Shown in pieces: positions 26,471-35,166 of a DNA stretch of 50,560 nucleotides; position 1 is the stretch's first letter; every line of letters begins with the position of its first letter. The notes under the pieces were generated by a model. The model searched no databases, had not been told where the DNA came from, and saw only the letters and a list, made by a program, of their open reading frames with translations. The stretch covers positions 1 through 50,560 of the forward strand of contig VGSQ01000008.1 in assembly GCA_016874975.1 (NCBI GenBank), read 5' to 3'. The stretch is from Deltaproteobacteria bacterium (GTDB lineage: Bacteria > Desulfobacterota > Desulfobaccia > Desulfobaccales > 0-14-0-80-60-11). Position numbers and translations under genes: made by a program.

Positions 26471-28027
26471 ATGTCCCAAACCGCCCCTCCCCAGCCGCCG
26501 GCCGTCAACAAGTGGCTCGTCACCATCGCCGTGATGGCGGGCACCTTCATGGAGATCGTCGACACCACGGTGGTGAACGTGGCCCTGCCGCACATGGCCG
26601 GCAGCCTCTCCGCCGGGGTGGACGAAGCCACCTGGGTGCTCACCTCCTATCTCATCAGCAACGCCATCGTGCTGCCCATCACCGGCTGGCTGTCGGCGCT
26701 GTTCGGCCGCAAGCGCTTCCTGATGATCTGCCTGGCCCTGTTCACCTTTACCTCGGTGCTCTGCGGCTCGGCCCCCACCCTGGGTTCTCTCATCATCTTT
26801 CGCATCTTCCAGGGCGTCGGCGGCGGGGCGCTCCAACCCATCTCCCAGGCCATCCTGCTGGAAACCTTTCCGGTGAAAGAGCGGGGCATGGCCATGGCCC
26901 TCTGGGGCCTGGGGGTGGTCCTGGCGCCCATCGTCGGGCCGGTATTGGGCGGTTGGATCACCGACAACCTGAGCTGGCGCTGGGCTTTTTACATCAACCT
27001 GCCCGTGGGCCTGCTGTCTCTGGTGATGACCTATTTCTTCATTTACGACCCGGACTACGTGCGGGGCCAGCGGGCCGGCCGCATCGACTACCTGGGGCTG
27101 GGCCTCCTGGTGGTGGCCCTGGGGGCGCTGCAGATCGTCCTGGACAAGGGCGAACGGGAGGACTGGTTCTCCTCCGCCTTCATCGTCCGGTTGTCCATCA
27201 CCTCCGTGGCGGCCATGGCGCTCCTCATCTACTGGGAGCTCAAGACCAGGGAACCGGTGGTGGAGCTGCGCCTGTTCAAGGAGCGCAATTACGCCGCGGG
27301 CACCATCATCATGTTCTTTTTCGGGTTCGTGCTTTACGGCAGTATCGTGCTTCTGCCCCTTTACCTCCAGACCCTGATGGGCTACGATGCCACCACGGCG
27401 GGCTGGGCCCTGGCCTACGGCGGTATCGGCTCTCTCATCATCATGCCCATCGTCGGCCGGCTCACCCAGGTCATCGACAACCGCTGGCTGGTGGCCCTGG
27501 GGCTGGCCATCAACGCCCTGGCGGTCTATCTTATGAGCCAATACAACACCCAGATCGACTATTTCACCGCCTGGTTTCCCCGGTTCATCCAGGGGTTCGG
27601 CCTGGGGACCACCTTCGTCTCGCTGACCACCCTCACCATGAGCCGCATTCCCCAGGAGAAGATGGGCAACGCCACCGGCATCTTCAACCTGATGCGCAAC
27701 CTGGGGGGCAGCTTCGGCATCGCCACGGCCACCACGCTGCTGTCCCGGCGGGCCCAGTTCCACCAGACCCGCCTGGTGGAGCGCATCAACCCTCTGTCTC
27801 CCGCTTTCCAGGAGTGGCAGCAGCGGGTCGGCTCCCTGTTCCCCCAGTTGGGTCCGGACTGGCGCCCCTGGGAGGGCCGGGAGGCCATGGCCGCCCTCTA
27901 CGGCGAGGTGCAGCGCCAGGCCAACATGCTGGCCTTCTGCGACGACTACTGGTTTTTCACCATCCTCTTCCTGTGCCTGCTGCCCCTGGTGCTGCTGATG
28001 CGGCGGCCCCCCGCGCCCCGGGGGTAA
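26471..28027 (+). CDS. EmrB/QacA-type MFS transporter (DHA2, 14 helices)
   Basis: 518 residues. The proton-driven drug antiporter motifs are visible: D and T in FMEIVDTTVVNVALPHMAG of helix 1, and GWLSALFGRKRF for the cytoplasmic loop after helix 2. LWGLGVVLAPIVGPVLGGWI is the motif C glycines and prolines. Fourteen hydrophobic segments are present. ATG at 26471 has no Shine-Dalgarno; the upstream in-frame codons fall in palindromic repeat DNA and are not protein-like. With the adaptor and channel genes it makes a tripartite pump. Confidence 0.93.
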   Translation: MSQTAPPQPPAVNKWLVTIAVMAGTFMEIVDTTVVNVALPHMAGSLSAGVDEATWVLTSYLISNAIVLPITGWLSALFGRKRFLMICLALFTFTSVLCGSAPTLGSLIIFRIFQGVGGGALQPISQAILLETFPVKERGMAMALWGLGVVLAPIVGPVLGGWITDNLSWRWAFYINLPVGLLSLVMTYFFIYDPDYVRGQRAGRIDYLGLGLLVVALGALQIVLDKGEREDWFSSAFIVRLSITSVAAMALLIYWELKTREPVVELRLFKERNYAAGTIIMFFFGFVLYGSIVLLPLYLQTLMGYDATTAGWALAYGGIGSLIIMPIVGRLTQVIDNRWLVALGLAINALAVYLMSQYNTQIDYFTAWFPRFIQGFGLGTTFVSLTTLTMSRIPQEKMGNATGIFNLMRNLGGSFGIATATTLLSRRAQFHQTRLVERINPLSPAFQEWQQRVGSLFPQLGPDWRPWEGREAMAALYGEVQRQANMLAFCDDYWFFTILFLCLLPLVLLMRRPPAPRG

Positions 28028-28031
28028 CTTT

Positions 28032-28994
28032 ATGCGCCGCCTCACCCTCCTGCTGCTGGCCGTAGGCGCGGCTTTCCTGGTGTGGATGCTCCACCAGGTG
28101 GGCTGGGGGGTGTTGGCTGAGCATCTTCTCCGGGTGGGCTGGGCCTGGTGGCCCCTCATCCTCATCCCCTACGGTCTGGTGAATTGGCTGGAAGCCGTCT
28201 CCTGGCGCTACCTGCTCCTGGACCCCCGCACCCGGCCCTCCCTCACCCGGCTCTTCTGGCTGCGTCTAGCGGGGGAGGCCCTGAACCAGCTCACGCCCAC
28301 CGCCTCCCTGGGGGGCGAGGCCTTCAAGGCGGCGCGGCTCACCCAGGCCGGCGTGAGCTTTCCCGACGCCACTGCCTCGGTGGTGATTCACAAGGGCATC
28401 CTGGTCCTGAGCCTCGTGCTCTACATCGTCATGGGATTGGCGATGGCGCCCTGGCTCCTTCCCGAAGCCGCCTCGCACCTGGGCCTGTTGACCCTGGGGG
28501 CCGGGGCGCTGGGGGCTGCGGGGATTGCTTTCCTGATCATCCAGGTCCGCAATCCCTGCGGTGTCAGCATGCGCCTTCTCGATAAATTGGGCGTCTGCCC
28601 TGCCGCCCTCAAGGCCAGGGAGGGCTCCCTCAACGGCCTGGACGCCCGCCTGGCCACCTTTTATCGGGAACATCCGGGGCGCTGCGTCCTGGCCTTCACC
28701 CTTTTTTTCCTCAGCTGGGTGCTGCACGGCGTCGAGGTTTACGTCATGTTTCAGGCCCTGGGGCACCCCATCTCCTGGCCCCTGGCCCTCTGCCTGGACG
28801 CCCTGGCCATGCTCTTCACCGCCCTGGGATTCTTCATCCCCGCGGCGGTGGGCGTCCAGGAGGGGGGCAACATCCTGCTGGCAATGGGCTTCCGGCTGGG
28901 GGCCGCCCTGGGAGCCGCCTTCAGCGTGCTCAGGCGCCTCCGGGAGGCCTTCTGGCTTTCCCTGGGACTGATGGTGGTGGCCCGGGAGAAGTGA
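28032..28994 (+). CDS. YbhN-like integral membrane protein (flippase-like domain, UPF0104)
   Basis: 320 residues with about eight membrane helices. It matches the lysylphosphatidylglycerol synthase transmembrane region family. Signature parts are NWLEAVSWRYLLLD, LRLAGEALNQLTPTASLGGEAFKAARL and FFIPAAVGVQEGGNILLAMG. Members lacking the aminoacyl domain, as here, are thought to move or accept lipid-linked molecules, for example in hopanoid or polar lipid handling. It starts 4 bp after the pump gene, so it is probably cotranscribed. Confidence 0.82.
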   Translation: MRRLTLLLLAVGAAFLVWMLHQVGWGVLAEHLLRVGWAWWPLILIPYGLVNWLEAVSWRYLLLDPRTRPSLTRLFWLRLAGEALNQLTPTASLGGEAFKAARLTQAGVSFPDATASVVIHKGILVLSLVLYIVMGLAMAPWLLPEAASHLGLLTLGAGALGAAGIAFLIIQVRNPCGVSMRLLDKLGVCPAALKAREGSLNGLDARLATFYREHPGRCVLAFTLFFLSWVLHGVEVYVMFQALGHPISWPLALCLDALAMLFTALGFFIPAAVGVQEGGNILLAMGFRLGAALGAAFSVLRRLREAFWLSLGLMVVAREK

Positions 28995-29018
28995 ACAGAG
29001 CGCCGGAGGTCAAAAGCT

Positions 29019-29795
29019 ATGCCGGTGATGAAAATCCTGGTGGCCGGGCTGGGCTGTTATCAGTTTCCCCTCCTGTCGGGCCGGGCCGGTCTGGTGCACG
29101 GGGTGTTCACCCGGGAAGGGGGAGTAAGCCGCGGGGCGTTCGCCGGCCTCAATCTCAGCTTTGCGGTGGGCGACCGGCGCGCCGACGTGCTGGAAAACCG
29201 GCGCCGGGTCCGGGAGGCCCTGGGGCTGGCGCACCTGGCCGGCGCCTGCCAGGTGCACGGCAACACCGACAGGGTGGTGGAAGAGGGGGAGGCCCCGGGC
29301 GAGGGCGAAGAACTCCCGGAAGCGGACATTCTCATCACCGCCACCCCGGGAGTGGGGCTGCTCATCAAGCAGGCCGATTGCCAGGCGGTGCTGCTCTACG
29401 ACCCGGAGCGCCGGGTGGCGACCAACGTCCACTGCGGCTGGCGGGGGCAGGTGCAGAACGTTCTGGGACAGGCGGTGGCGCGTCTGGTGAAGGAATGGGG
29501 CTCCCGCCCCCAGGCGCTGTTGGCCGGCATCGGCCCCGGATTGGGGCCGTGCTGCGCCCAATTCGTCAACTATCGGCAGGAATTTCCCCGCACCTTTTGG
29601 GACTACCAGGTGCGGCCGGGGTATTTCGACCTCTGGCGCCTGAGCCGGGACCAGCTCCTGGAGGCGGGGCTGCGGCTGCAGCACCTCGAAGTGGCGGGGC
29701 TGTGCACCCGCTGCCGGCCGGCGGAATTCTTCTCTTATCGGCGCGAGCGCCTCACCGGCCGCCAGGGCGCGGTGATCGGCCTGGCTTCGGGCTGA
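29019..29795 (+). CDS. pgeF: peptidoglycan editing factor family protein (YfiH, laccase domain)
   Basis: 258 residues. Diagnostic stretches are HGVFTREGGVSRGAFAGLNLSF, the metal and catalytic Cys/His in KQADCQAVLL and NVHCGWRGQ, and GIGPGLGPCCAQF. The family removes wrongly inserted L-Ser from peptidoglycan precursors; purine nucleoside and polyphenol oxidase activities have also been reported. The start is fixed by GGAGGT 11 bp before the ATG. Last gene of the tetR-led transcript unit. Confidence 0.9.
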   Translation: MPVMKILVAGLGCYQFPLLSGRAGLVHGVFTREGGVSRGAFAGLNLSFAVGDRRADVLENRRRVREALGLAHLAGACQVHGNTDRVVEEGEAPGEGEELPEADILITATPGVGLLIKQADCQAVLLYDPERRVATNVHCGWRGQVQNVLGQAVARLVKEWGSRPQALLAGIGPGLGPCCAQFVNYRQEFPRTFWDYQVRPGYFDLWRLSRDQLLEAGLRLQHLEVAGLCTRCRPAEFFSYRRERLTGRQGAVIGLASG

Positions 29796-29815
29796 CGGTT
29801 TCCAAAAGTTAAGGT

Positions 29816-29912
29816 GGGGGAGGGGCCAGGGGTCTGTGACCCCCGGCCCTCACCCCCGAAAGACCTGTTCGACACCCCGATGTCGCCGGGGCGGGGTTTG
29901 ATCCCGCCCCGG
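29816..29912. terminator. two strong hairpins after pgeF
   Basis: 29816-29857 is a G-tract palindrome (GGGGGAGGGGCCAGGGGTC paired with GACCCCCGGCCCTCACCCCC). 29886-29912 is a perfect 10-bp stem, CCGGGGCGGG with CCCGCCCCGG, loop GTTTGAT. Neither has a long T-run. They lie between convergent genes and probably end both transcripts. Confidence 0.5.
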
Positions 29913-29991
29913 GGCAGGGTTTTCCTTGTCAGGGGCGGCCCTTTCCGGGCCGGGCAGGTTGCCTTGCAGACACCACTGTCGCGGCGGCAAA

Positions 29992-30141
29992 TCAGGCGGA
30001 GGGCGGAGTCTCCTTTTTGGTCAGCTTGTCCTTCAGGTCATTGAACAGCTTCTTGGTGCCGTCCACCACTTTGCCCACCTGTTCGGGGTACTTGTAGCCC
30101 ACCAGGGTTCCGGCGACAAACCCAACGATTAACAGAAACAT
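29992..30141 (-). CDS. 49-residue single-pass membrane protein
   Basis: Starts ATG at 30141 behind AGAGGAGAGG. The protein begins MFLLIVGFVAGTLVGYKYPE, one hydrophobic helix with a GxxxG-like pattern. It is followed by a charged amphipathic tail (VVDGTKKLFNDLKDKL) ending in TPPSA. It is likely an inner-membrane microprotein; no family could be named. It sits next to the HEAT-repeat gene in the same direction (54 bp). Confidence 0.7.
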   Translation of the reverse strand: MFLLIVGFVAGTLVGYKYPEQVGKVVDGTKKLFNDLKDKLTKKETPPSA

Positions 30142-30195
30142 GATCGTACCTCTCCTCTTCGGCAATGCCTGTTATTCAAAACCTTGTCGGCAGGT

Positions 30196-30846
30196 TCAAC
30201 TCTCTTCCGGGCCCAGGGCCGCCAGGGCCTGTCGGGCCAGCTCCCCCACGGTGGCGTCCCGCAGGACCCCCTCGTCATAGTAGCAGACAGCCCCGGCGTC
30301 GCCAAGCAACGCCGCCAGTTGCTGCCGGGCTGCGGCGATTTTTAACCGCCCCGCGCACCAGGCGGCCAGCCCCCGCACCTGGGGGTCGGCGTCCCGGAGG
30401 CAGGGCACGATGAAGGGGGCCACCTCCCACAGCGTCTCGGGGTGAACGCCGGCCAGACGGCCGATGCCCCAGAGCATGGGCCCCCGGGAAAAGGGCTCTT
30501 CCAGGAAACCGCAAAACATGGGGATGATGTCTTCCACCAGGGAGAGCCGGTGCCGGGCGATTTCCCCCAGGGCTGCGGCTGCGCCCCAGCCGAAGCTGCC
30601 CGAATCCTCGTTCAGGAGCCACAGCAGCCGCCCGATGAGGCGCCGCACCCGGCGGGGGTGGGCCCGGGCCACCTGCCCCAGCCCTTCCAGGGCCCGCCAA
30701 TAGAGGAGGTCGCCGGCATCGTACAGGTGCTGCATGAGGGTTTCGGCGACGCGCTGGTCTTCCCCGGCCAGCGCCGCCAGGCCCTGGAAATCCGCAGCCC
30801 GGAGGTGCTGCCTCACCTGCTCCCGCAATCGTGCTCGACTTAGCAT
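30196..30846 (-). CDS. HEAT-repeat protein, DVU0298-like
   Basis: 216 residues of alpha-alpha repeats: ALEGLGQVARAHPRRVRRLIGRLLWLL, GWGAAAALGEIARHRLSLVEDII, MLWGIGRLAGVHPETLWEVAPFIVPCL, VRGLAAWCAGRLK. The pattern, and the end with the YYDEG segment, fits the DVU0298 family restricted mainly to sulfate reducers and relatives. HEAT proteins of this size act as protein scaffolds; the partner is unknown. It is encoded between ssb and the small membrane protein. Confidence 0.8.
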   Translation of the reverse strand: MLSRARLREQVRQHLRAADFQGLAALAGEDQRVAETLMQHLYDAGDLLYWRALEGLGQVARAHPRRVRRLIGRLLWLLNEDSGSFGWGAAAALGEIARHRLSLVEDIIPMFCGFLEEPFSRGPMLWGIGRLAGVHPETLWEVAPFIVPCLRDADPQVRGLAAWCAGRLKIAAARQQLAALLGDAGAVCYYDEGVLRDATVGELARQALAALGPEES

Positions 30847-30927
30847 GGTCAGACCCGGGGGTATGGGCGGACGGGGGCCGCCTCCTCAACCCCCGGAAGC
30901 CGCCCGTTGCCGGCTTCCATGCGCTCA

Positions 30928-31335
30928 TTAAAAGGGAATGTCATCCTCCGGAGCGCCGCCCACGGGAGGTTCGAAGGGGGGTTCGGGTTCCCGTTCCGCA
31001 GAACGGCGCGGTCCCAACATCCTCATGTTACTGGCCACAATTTCGTAAGAATACCTCTTTACACCATCTTTTTCCCAGGTGTCGGACCGGATCCGTCCCT
31101 CGATATAGACCAGGCTTCCCTTGGAAAGGTACTGGCCGCAAATCTCCGCCAACTTGTCCCAGACAACGATGCGGTGCCACTCGGTGCGATCCTGGCGGTT
31201 GCCCTGCTGGTCGGTGAAAGACTCACTGGTAGCCAAGTTGAATCTGGCCACCGCCTTGCCGCTGGCGGTATAACGCAGCTCCGGGTCGGCGCCCAGGTGC
31301 CCCACCAGAATGACCCGATTCACGCCGGAGGCCAT
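30928..31335 (-). CDS. ssb: single-stranded DNA-binding protein
   Basis: 135 residues. OB fold with [33 protein letters not shown], and the acidic SSB tip [10 protein letters not shown], which recruits repair and replication partners such as RecJ (encoded next upstream). ATG at 31335 (MASGVNR) is chosen over longer frames because the SSB core normally begins there and AAAGGGGGG precedes it. The linker is short and Pro/Glu-rich. Confidence 0.96.
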   Translation of the reverse strand: MASGVNRVILVGHLGADPELRYTASGKAVARFNLATSESFTDQQGNRQDRTEWHRIVVWDKLAEICGQYLSKGSLVYIEGRIRSDTWEKDGVKRYSYEIVASNMRMLGPRRSAEREPEPPFEPPVGGAPEDDIPF

Positions 31336-31540
31336 GGATCCCCCCTTTACCCAGGAAGTGAATTCTTTTTCCTCTATCACAGAACCGAAAACCCGGCAAG
31401 AGAAAATCGGCACAATCTCGGCAAAGAGGAAGGGCAACGCAGGTTCAAGGTGGGCCGGGCGCCGGCGGACTCCGCCTGGAAGATGAACGTAGCCGCGGGC
31501 TTCAGCCTGCGCTAAAGGCTCGCTCCTGCCAAGGGTCTAT

Positions 31541-31657
31541 CATCCTCGGGGGTGGCCCTGCGGCGGGCCCTGAGCGTTTAGCCTGCGCGCAGTGATCGTC
31601 GGCAGCAACTACGCAGGCTAAACACTCATGGCTTAAACGGAGCCACCCCCGAGGATG
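31541..31657. repeat. nested 117-bp palindrome
   Basis: Outer arms CATCCTCGGGGGTGGC (31541-31556) and GCCACCCCCGAGGATG (31642-31657) are perfect. Inside, GAGCGTTTAGCCTGCG (31572-31587) pairs with CGCAGGCTAAACACTC (31612-31627) with one mismatch. The element lies in the 573-bp gene-free stretch between recJ and ssb (31336-31908), which also holds a MITE-core copy at 31662-31722 and a GGTGCGC palindrome at 31848. Confidence 0.75.
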
Positions 31658-31661
31658 AAAA

Positions 31662-31722
31662 ATGTAGAACAGCCGCGGCCGGCTGTTCTTTGAAAGAGCA
31701 GGCGGGGTCCCTGCTCCACATT
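31662..31722 (+). repeat. partial copy of the MITE core hairpins
   Basis: GTAGAACAGCC...GGCTGTTC then AGAGCAGGCGGGG...CTGCTCCAC, close to the middle of 3392-3547, but the terminal repeats seen there are not found here. The second hairpin is degenerate (GTCCCTGCTC). Confidence 0.6.
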
Positions 31723-31908
31723 CAGGCAAAGGATTTTCCCGGTAAAGCCTGCGGCTACATTTTGCTGATTTCCGGGTGATGGTGAACTTTCACGCTCAGG
31801 CTTGAGGGTGCACAACTTGTGGACCAGGGGGAATAGATTTTGCGAAGGGTGCGCGGCGCGCACCGTTTTATGGGGCTGACGGTGGCCAGGCATGACCACC
31901 TTCTCCCA

Positions 31909-33627
31909 TTACTTACCGAGGGTTCGGGACCAGTCCAGGAGGCGCAGTTCCGGGAGGTGGCGGCCCTGAAAGTAATTGAGGCGGGTGGCCAGGGCCACGT
32001 CCAGAGGGCCGGTCAGGGGGTGGAGCCGGGCCTGGTCGAAGGCGATGGCCTCAAACACCCGACCGCCCTGGGCCAGGTGGATCTTCAGGTGTTTTTCCCC
32101 CACCACCCGGGAGGAGACGCACTCCACCCCGGCCGCGGCGAAGACCGGTTCCGGGTTGCCCGGCCCGAAGGGGCGAAGCCGCTCCAGGTGGTGGAAATAG
32201 TCATCGTCCAGGTCGGTGAGGGCGATGTGGGCGTCCACCTGCAGGGTGGGTGGGGGCGGACGCTCTCCCACCTGGGCCGCGAAGGCCTCCTCCAGGGAGC
32301 GGGCCAATTCCGGCAGGTCTTCGGCCCGGACGGAGAAGCCCGCCGCGGCCCGGTGGCCGCCGAATTTCAGCAGATGCTCCCGGCAGGCGTCCAGACCCCG
32401 GTAAAGGTGGAAGGCCGGGATGGAGCGGGCCGAACCCTTGCCCAGGCCGTCCTCCAGGCTCACCAGGGCCACGGGGCGGTGGTAGGCCTCGGCCAGCCGG
32501 GCGGCCACGATCCCCAGCACGCCCACATGCCAGCCTTCCCGGGCCAGAAGCATCACCGGCCGCCGGTCCCACCCCTCCCGGCGGACCAGGGCGTCGGCCT
32601 CCCGGAGGACCTCTTCTTCCAGGGACTGGCGCTGCCGGTTGAGGTCGTTCAGGAGCCGGGCCTGCTCCCGGGCCTGGGGCAAATCGGTGGCCAACAGCAG
32701 AGCCAGGGCTCCCCGGGCCTGCCCCAGGCGCCCGGCGGCGTTGAGGCGGGGCGCCAGCCGGAAGACCAGGTCCCGGAAGGACAGGGGACGCCCCTCCACG
32801 CCCGCGGCCTCCTTGAGGGCGGCCAGACCGGGCCGACGGGTCTCCTCCAGGACCCGGAGGCCCTGGCGCACCAGGATGCGGTTCTGCCCCAAGACCGGCA
32901 CCACGTCCGCCGCGGTGCCCAGGGCCACCAGGTCCAGCGCGGCCCTCAGGTTGGGCTCCGCCCGGTCGGCAAACCAGCCCTCCTCCCGCAGGGCCCGGCG
33001 CACCGCCAGGGCCAGCATCAGGGCCACCCCCACCCCGGCCAGGTCGCCGAAGAGGGAGTCGGGCCCCTGGCGCTTGGGGTTGACCACGGCCAGGGCCGGC
33101 GGCAACTCGGCGGGAACCTCGTGGTGGTCGGTGATGATGACCTCCAGGCCCAACTGCCGGGCCCGGGTGACTTCGGCCGCGTTGCTCACCCCGCAGTCCA
33201 CCGTCACCAGCAGGCCGGCCCGCCGCGCCAGCTCCTCCACGGCGGCCTGGTTGAGCCCGTAGCCTTCGTTGAGCCGGTCGGGGATGTAGGGAATGACGGC
33301 GAGACCCAGAGCCTGGAAAAATCGGCACAGCAGCGCGGTGGCGGTGAGGCCGTCGGCGTCGTAGTCGCCGTAAACGGCCAGGGGCTCCCGGCGGCGCACG
33401 GCCTGGGCCAGGCGCGCCGCGGCCTCGGCCAGACCCGGCAGGTCCAGAGGCTGGGAGAGGCGCTCCAGGGTGGGCTCCAGAAAGGCCAGCACCTCCTCGG
33501 CCTCCACCAGGCCGCGGTTGAGCAGGATTCTAGCGATGAGGGGAGGAAGTTTATGACGAGAACAAATTTCCGTTATGATATGAGACTGGTCTTTACAAAA
33601 ATGCCATACCATACGTGTAGTGGTCAT
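31909..33627 (-). CDS. recJ: single-stranded-DNA-specific exonuclease
   Basis: About 572 residues. It degrades ssDNA 5' to 3' in recombination and mismatch repair with Mn or Mg. DHH-family motifs are VYGDYDADGLTATALL (I), LLVTVDCGVS (II) and IITDHHEVP (III). SARSIPAFHLYRGLDACREHLLKFGGHRAAAG is DHHA1, and an OB domain closes the protein. ATG at 33627 has GAGGAA upstream; ATG at 33609 is an alternative. The first 30 or so codons are much more AT-rich than the rest, like the methyltransferase gene next door. It lies upstream of ssb in the same orientation. Confidence 0.93.
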   Translation of the reverse strand: MTTTRMVWHFCKDQSHIITEICSRHKLPPLIARILLNRGLVEAEEVLAFLEPTLERLSQPLDLPGLAEAAARLAQAVRRREPLAVYGDYDADGLTATALLCRFFQALGLAVIPYIPDRLNEGYGLNQAAVEELARRAGLLVTVDCGVSNAAEVTRARQLGLEVIITDHHEVPAELPPALAVVNPKRQGPDSLFGDLAGVGVALMLALAVRRALREEGWFADRAEPNLRAALDLVALGTAADVVPVLGQNRILVRQGLRVLEETRRPGLAALKEAAGVEGRPLSFRDLVFRLAPRLNAAGRLGQARGALALLLATDLPQAREQARLLNDLNRQRQSLEEEVLREADALVRREGWDRRPVMLLAREGWHVGVLGIVAARLAEAYHRPVALVSLEDGLGKGSARSIPAFHLYRGLDACREHLLKFGGHRAAAGFSVRAEDLPELARSLEEAFAAQVGERPPPPTLQVDAHIALTDLDDDYFHHLERLRPFGPGNPEPVFAAAGVECVSSRVVGEKHLKIHLAQGGRVFEAIAFDQARLHPLTGPLDVALATRLNYFQGRHLPELRLLDWSRTLGK

Positions 33628-33658
33628 CAATTTCCTCAATCGCCAAAAGAAATAGTCA

Positions 33659-35122
33659 TTATTCAAACGGCAAGGTTACGTATTCAACCTGGTTCTCTTT
33701 TACCCTGTCAGACTTTTTAAATGTCACATTCACCCTGGCAACCGGCAGATCAACGCCCTTTTGGGCTAAGAGTTCTTCAATGGTTAAGATCTGCAACCTG
33801 GGATGACGGGAACCCCAAGGGGATTCATAGAATCCGGCCTCTAACGCCTCGCTTTTCATGGGTTTCGTGGGAGGTTGCAAGGTAATTAAGATGCCTATCT
33901 CTGCCTGTTCCCGCTCCAGTACACCCCGCAAATCACGGACCTGGGCTACCGTGGTATGTCCTGATTTTACAGAGAATATGATCTGTTTGGTCTTGGCTCC
34001 TTTAGCCTCGTCATGAAAATACATGCGGCCGTCAATTCCTTTGTCAGCTCCCTTTTTCTGCTCTACCGGTCTTGCGCCCACAAGACCCAAAGCCCAACAT
34101 TGAAATTGATAAGGGTCTTCCCGAGCCAGCTTTTCGGCGTCTGGAAGAGATACGGGTTCTCCGATAACTTTATAGGGAACTTCTTCCCGGAATGCATCTT
34201 TTAAACGGTTTTTAATGAGCGTAATTGACAACGCGGTTATGTCAATGCCAATCCAACGACGATTCAATTTCTGTGCGGTCACAATGGTGGTGCCACAGCC
34301 GCAAAATGGATCCAGGACCAGGTCGCCTTCTTTGCTGCTTGATATAATTATCCTCTCAATGAGAAGTTCAGGCTTCTGGGTGGGAAATAGCTGTTTGATG
34401 GGCGGCACACGGCCGATATCCCAAACATCATCCATCCTGACGCCTTCCGAATCTCTTTCTTCGGTTTGGGATGGGATTCGCCTTCCCGTTTCGTCATACC
34501 CGGAAATGATTTTTGCTGAGCCGAATCTCTTCTGAGTGGACAGGGCTCTATCCATATAGAGTTGATTGAAAGTTCGTTCTTTACTCTCAGATTTAGTGTA
34601 AAAAAGAATAACATCATGGTTTCGCTGAAAGGCATATTTCCCAGATGGCCACTTCCGATAGTGCCAAATAATCTCGTTTTTAAAGTTCTCTGGTTTAAAA
34701 ATAGAATCCATCAGGAGCTTCAAATAATGGCTGGCAGTTGGATCACAATGTAAAAAAATACTCCCTGTTTGTTTAAGGACTCGACGCATTTCTAAAAGAC
34801 GTGGAGCCATCATCGAAAGGTAAGCAAGCATATCACAGCCACCAAGAAATGAATAAAATGCTTGCATAATTTTGGAAACATTTCCACCGGTCTCAACTAT
34901 TTTACGAAAAGCAAGCGCTGACCCCTCATCCCATCGCCAAGTATCCTCAAAAGCTTTTATCTGTGCCTTAGATCGTGTGCCATTCTGTTCGGTAAATAAA
35001 ACATTATACTTTTGATTGCTTTTAAAAGGAGGGTCGAGATAAATCAGATCTACCGAGTCTTCTTTGACATGGAGCTTCAAAACCTCAAGGTTGTCTCCAT
35101 AATAAAGGAGATTCTGATCCAT
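33659..35122 (-). CDS. DNA methyltransferase fused to Mrr-like nuclease domain
   Basis: 487 residues. The N-terminal amino-methyltransferase (N4-C or N6-A) has DPPF at residues 30-33 (motif IV) ahead of the SAM motif DPFCGCGTT at 271-279. This is the beta-class order. The C-terminal part (about 335-450) looks like an Mrr/PD-(D/E)xK endonuclease: GADKGIDG (358-365) and IIFSVKSGH (381-389), where Ser stands in the usual Glu or Gln place before the Lys. One chain could modify and cleave, or be an inactive-nuclease methylase. The gene is AT-rich against its GC-rich neighbours, so it is likely horizontally acquired. ATG at 35122 follows AGGAGGG. No specificity subunit is nearby. Confidence 0.88.
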   Translation of the reverse strand: MDQNLLYYGDNLEVLKLHVKEDSVDLIYLDPPFKSNQKYNVLFTEQNGTRSKAQIKAFEDTWRWDEGSALAFRKIVETGGNVSKIMQAFYSFLGGCDMLAYLSMMAPRLLEMRRVLKQTGSIFLHCDPTASHYLKLLMDSIFKPENFKNEIIWHYRKWPSGKYAFQRNHDVILFYTKSESKERTFNQLYMDRALSTQKRFGSAKIISGYDETGRRIPSQTEERDSEGVRMDDVWDIGRVPPIKQLFPTQKPELLIERIIISSSKEGDLVLDPFCGCGTTIVTAQKLNRRWIGIDITALSITLIKNRLKDAFREEVPYKVIGEPVSLPDAEKLAREDPYQFQCWALGLVGARPVEQKKGADKGIDGRMYFHDEAKGAKTKQIIFSVKSGHTTVAQVRDLRGVLEREQAEIGILITLQPPTKPMKSEALEAGFYESPWGSRHPRLQILTIEELLAQKGVDLPVARVNVTFKKSDRVKENQVEYVTLPFE

Positions 35123-35166
35123 CCCCAACCCTCCTGCATGTCATGGGGTTTACCGAATTTCCATGC

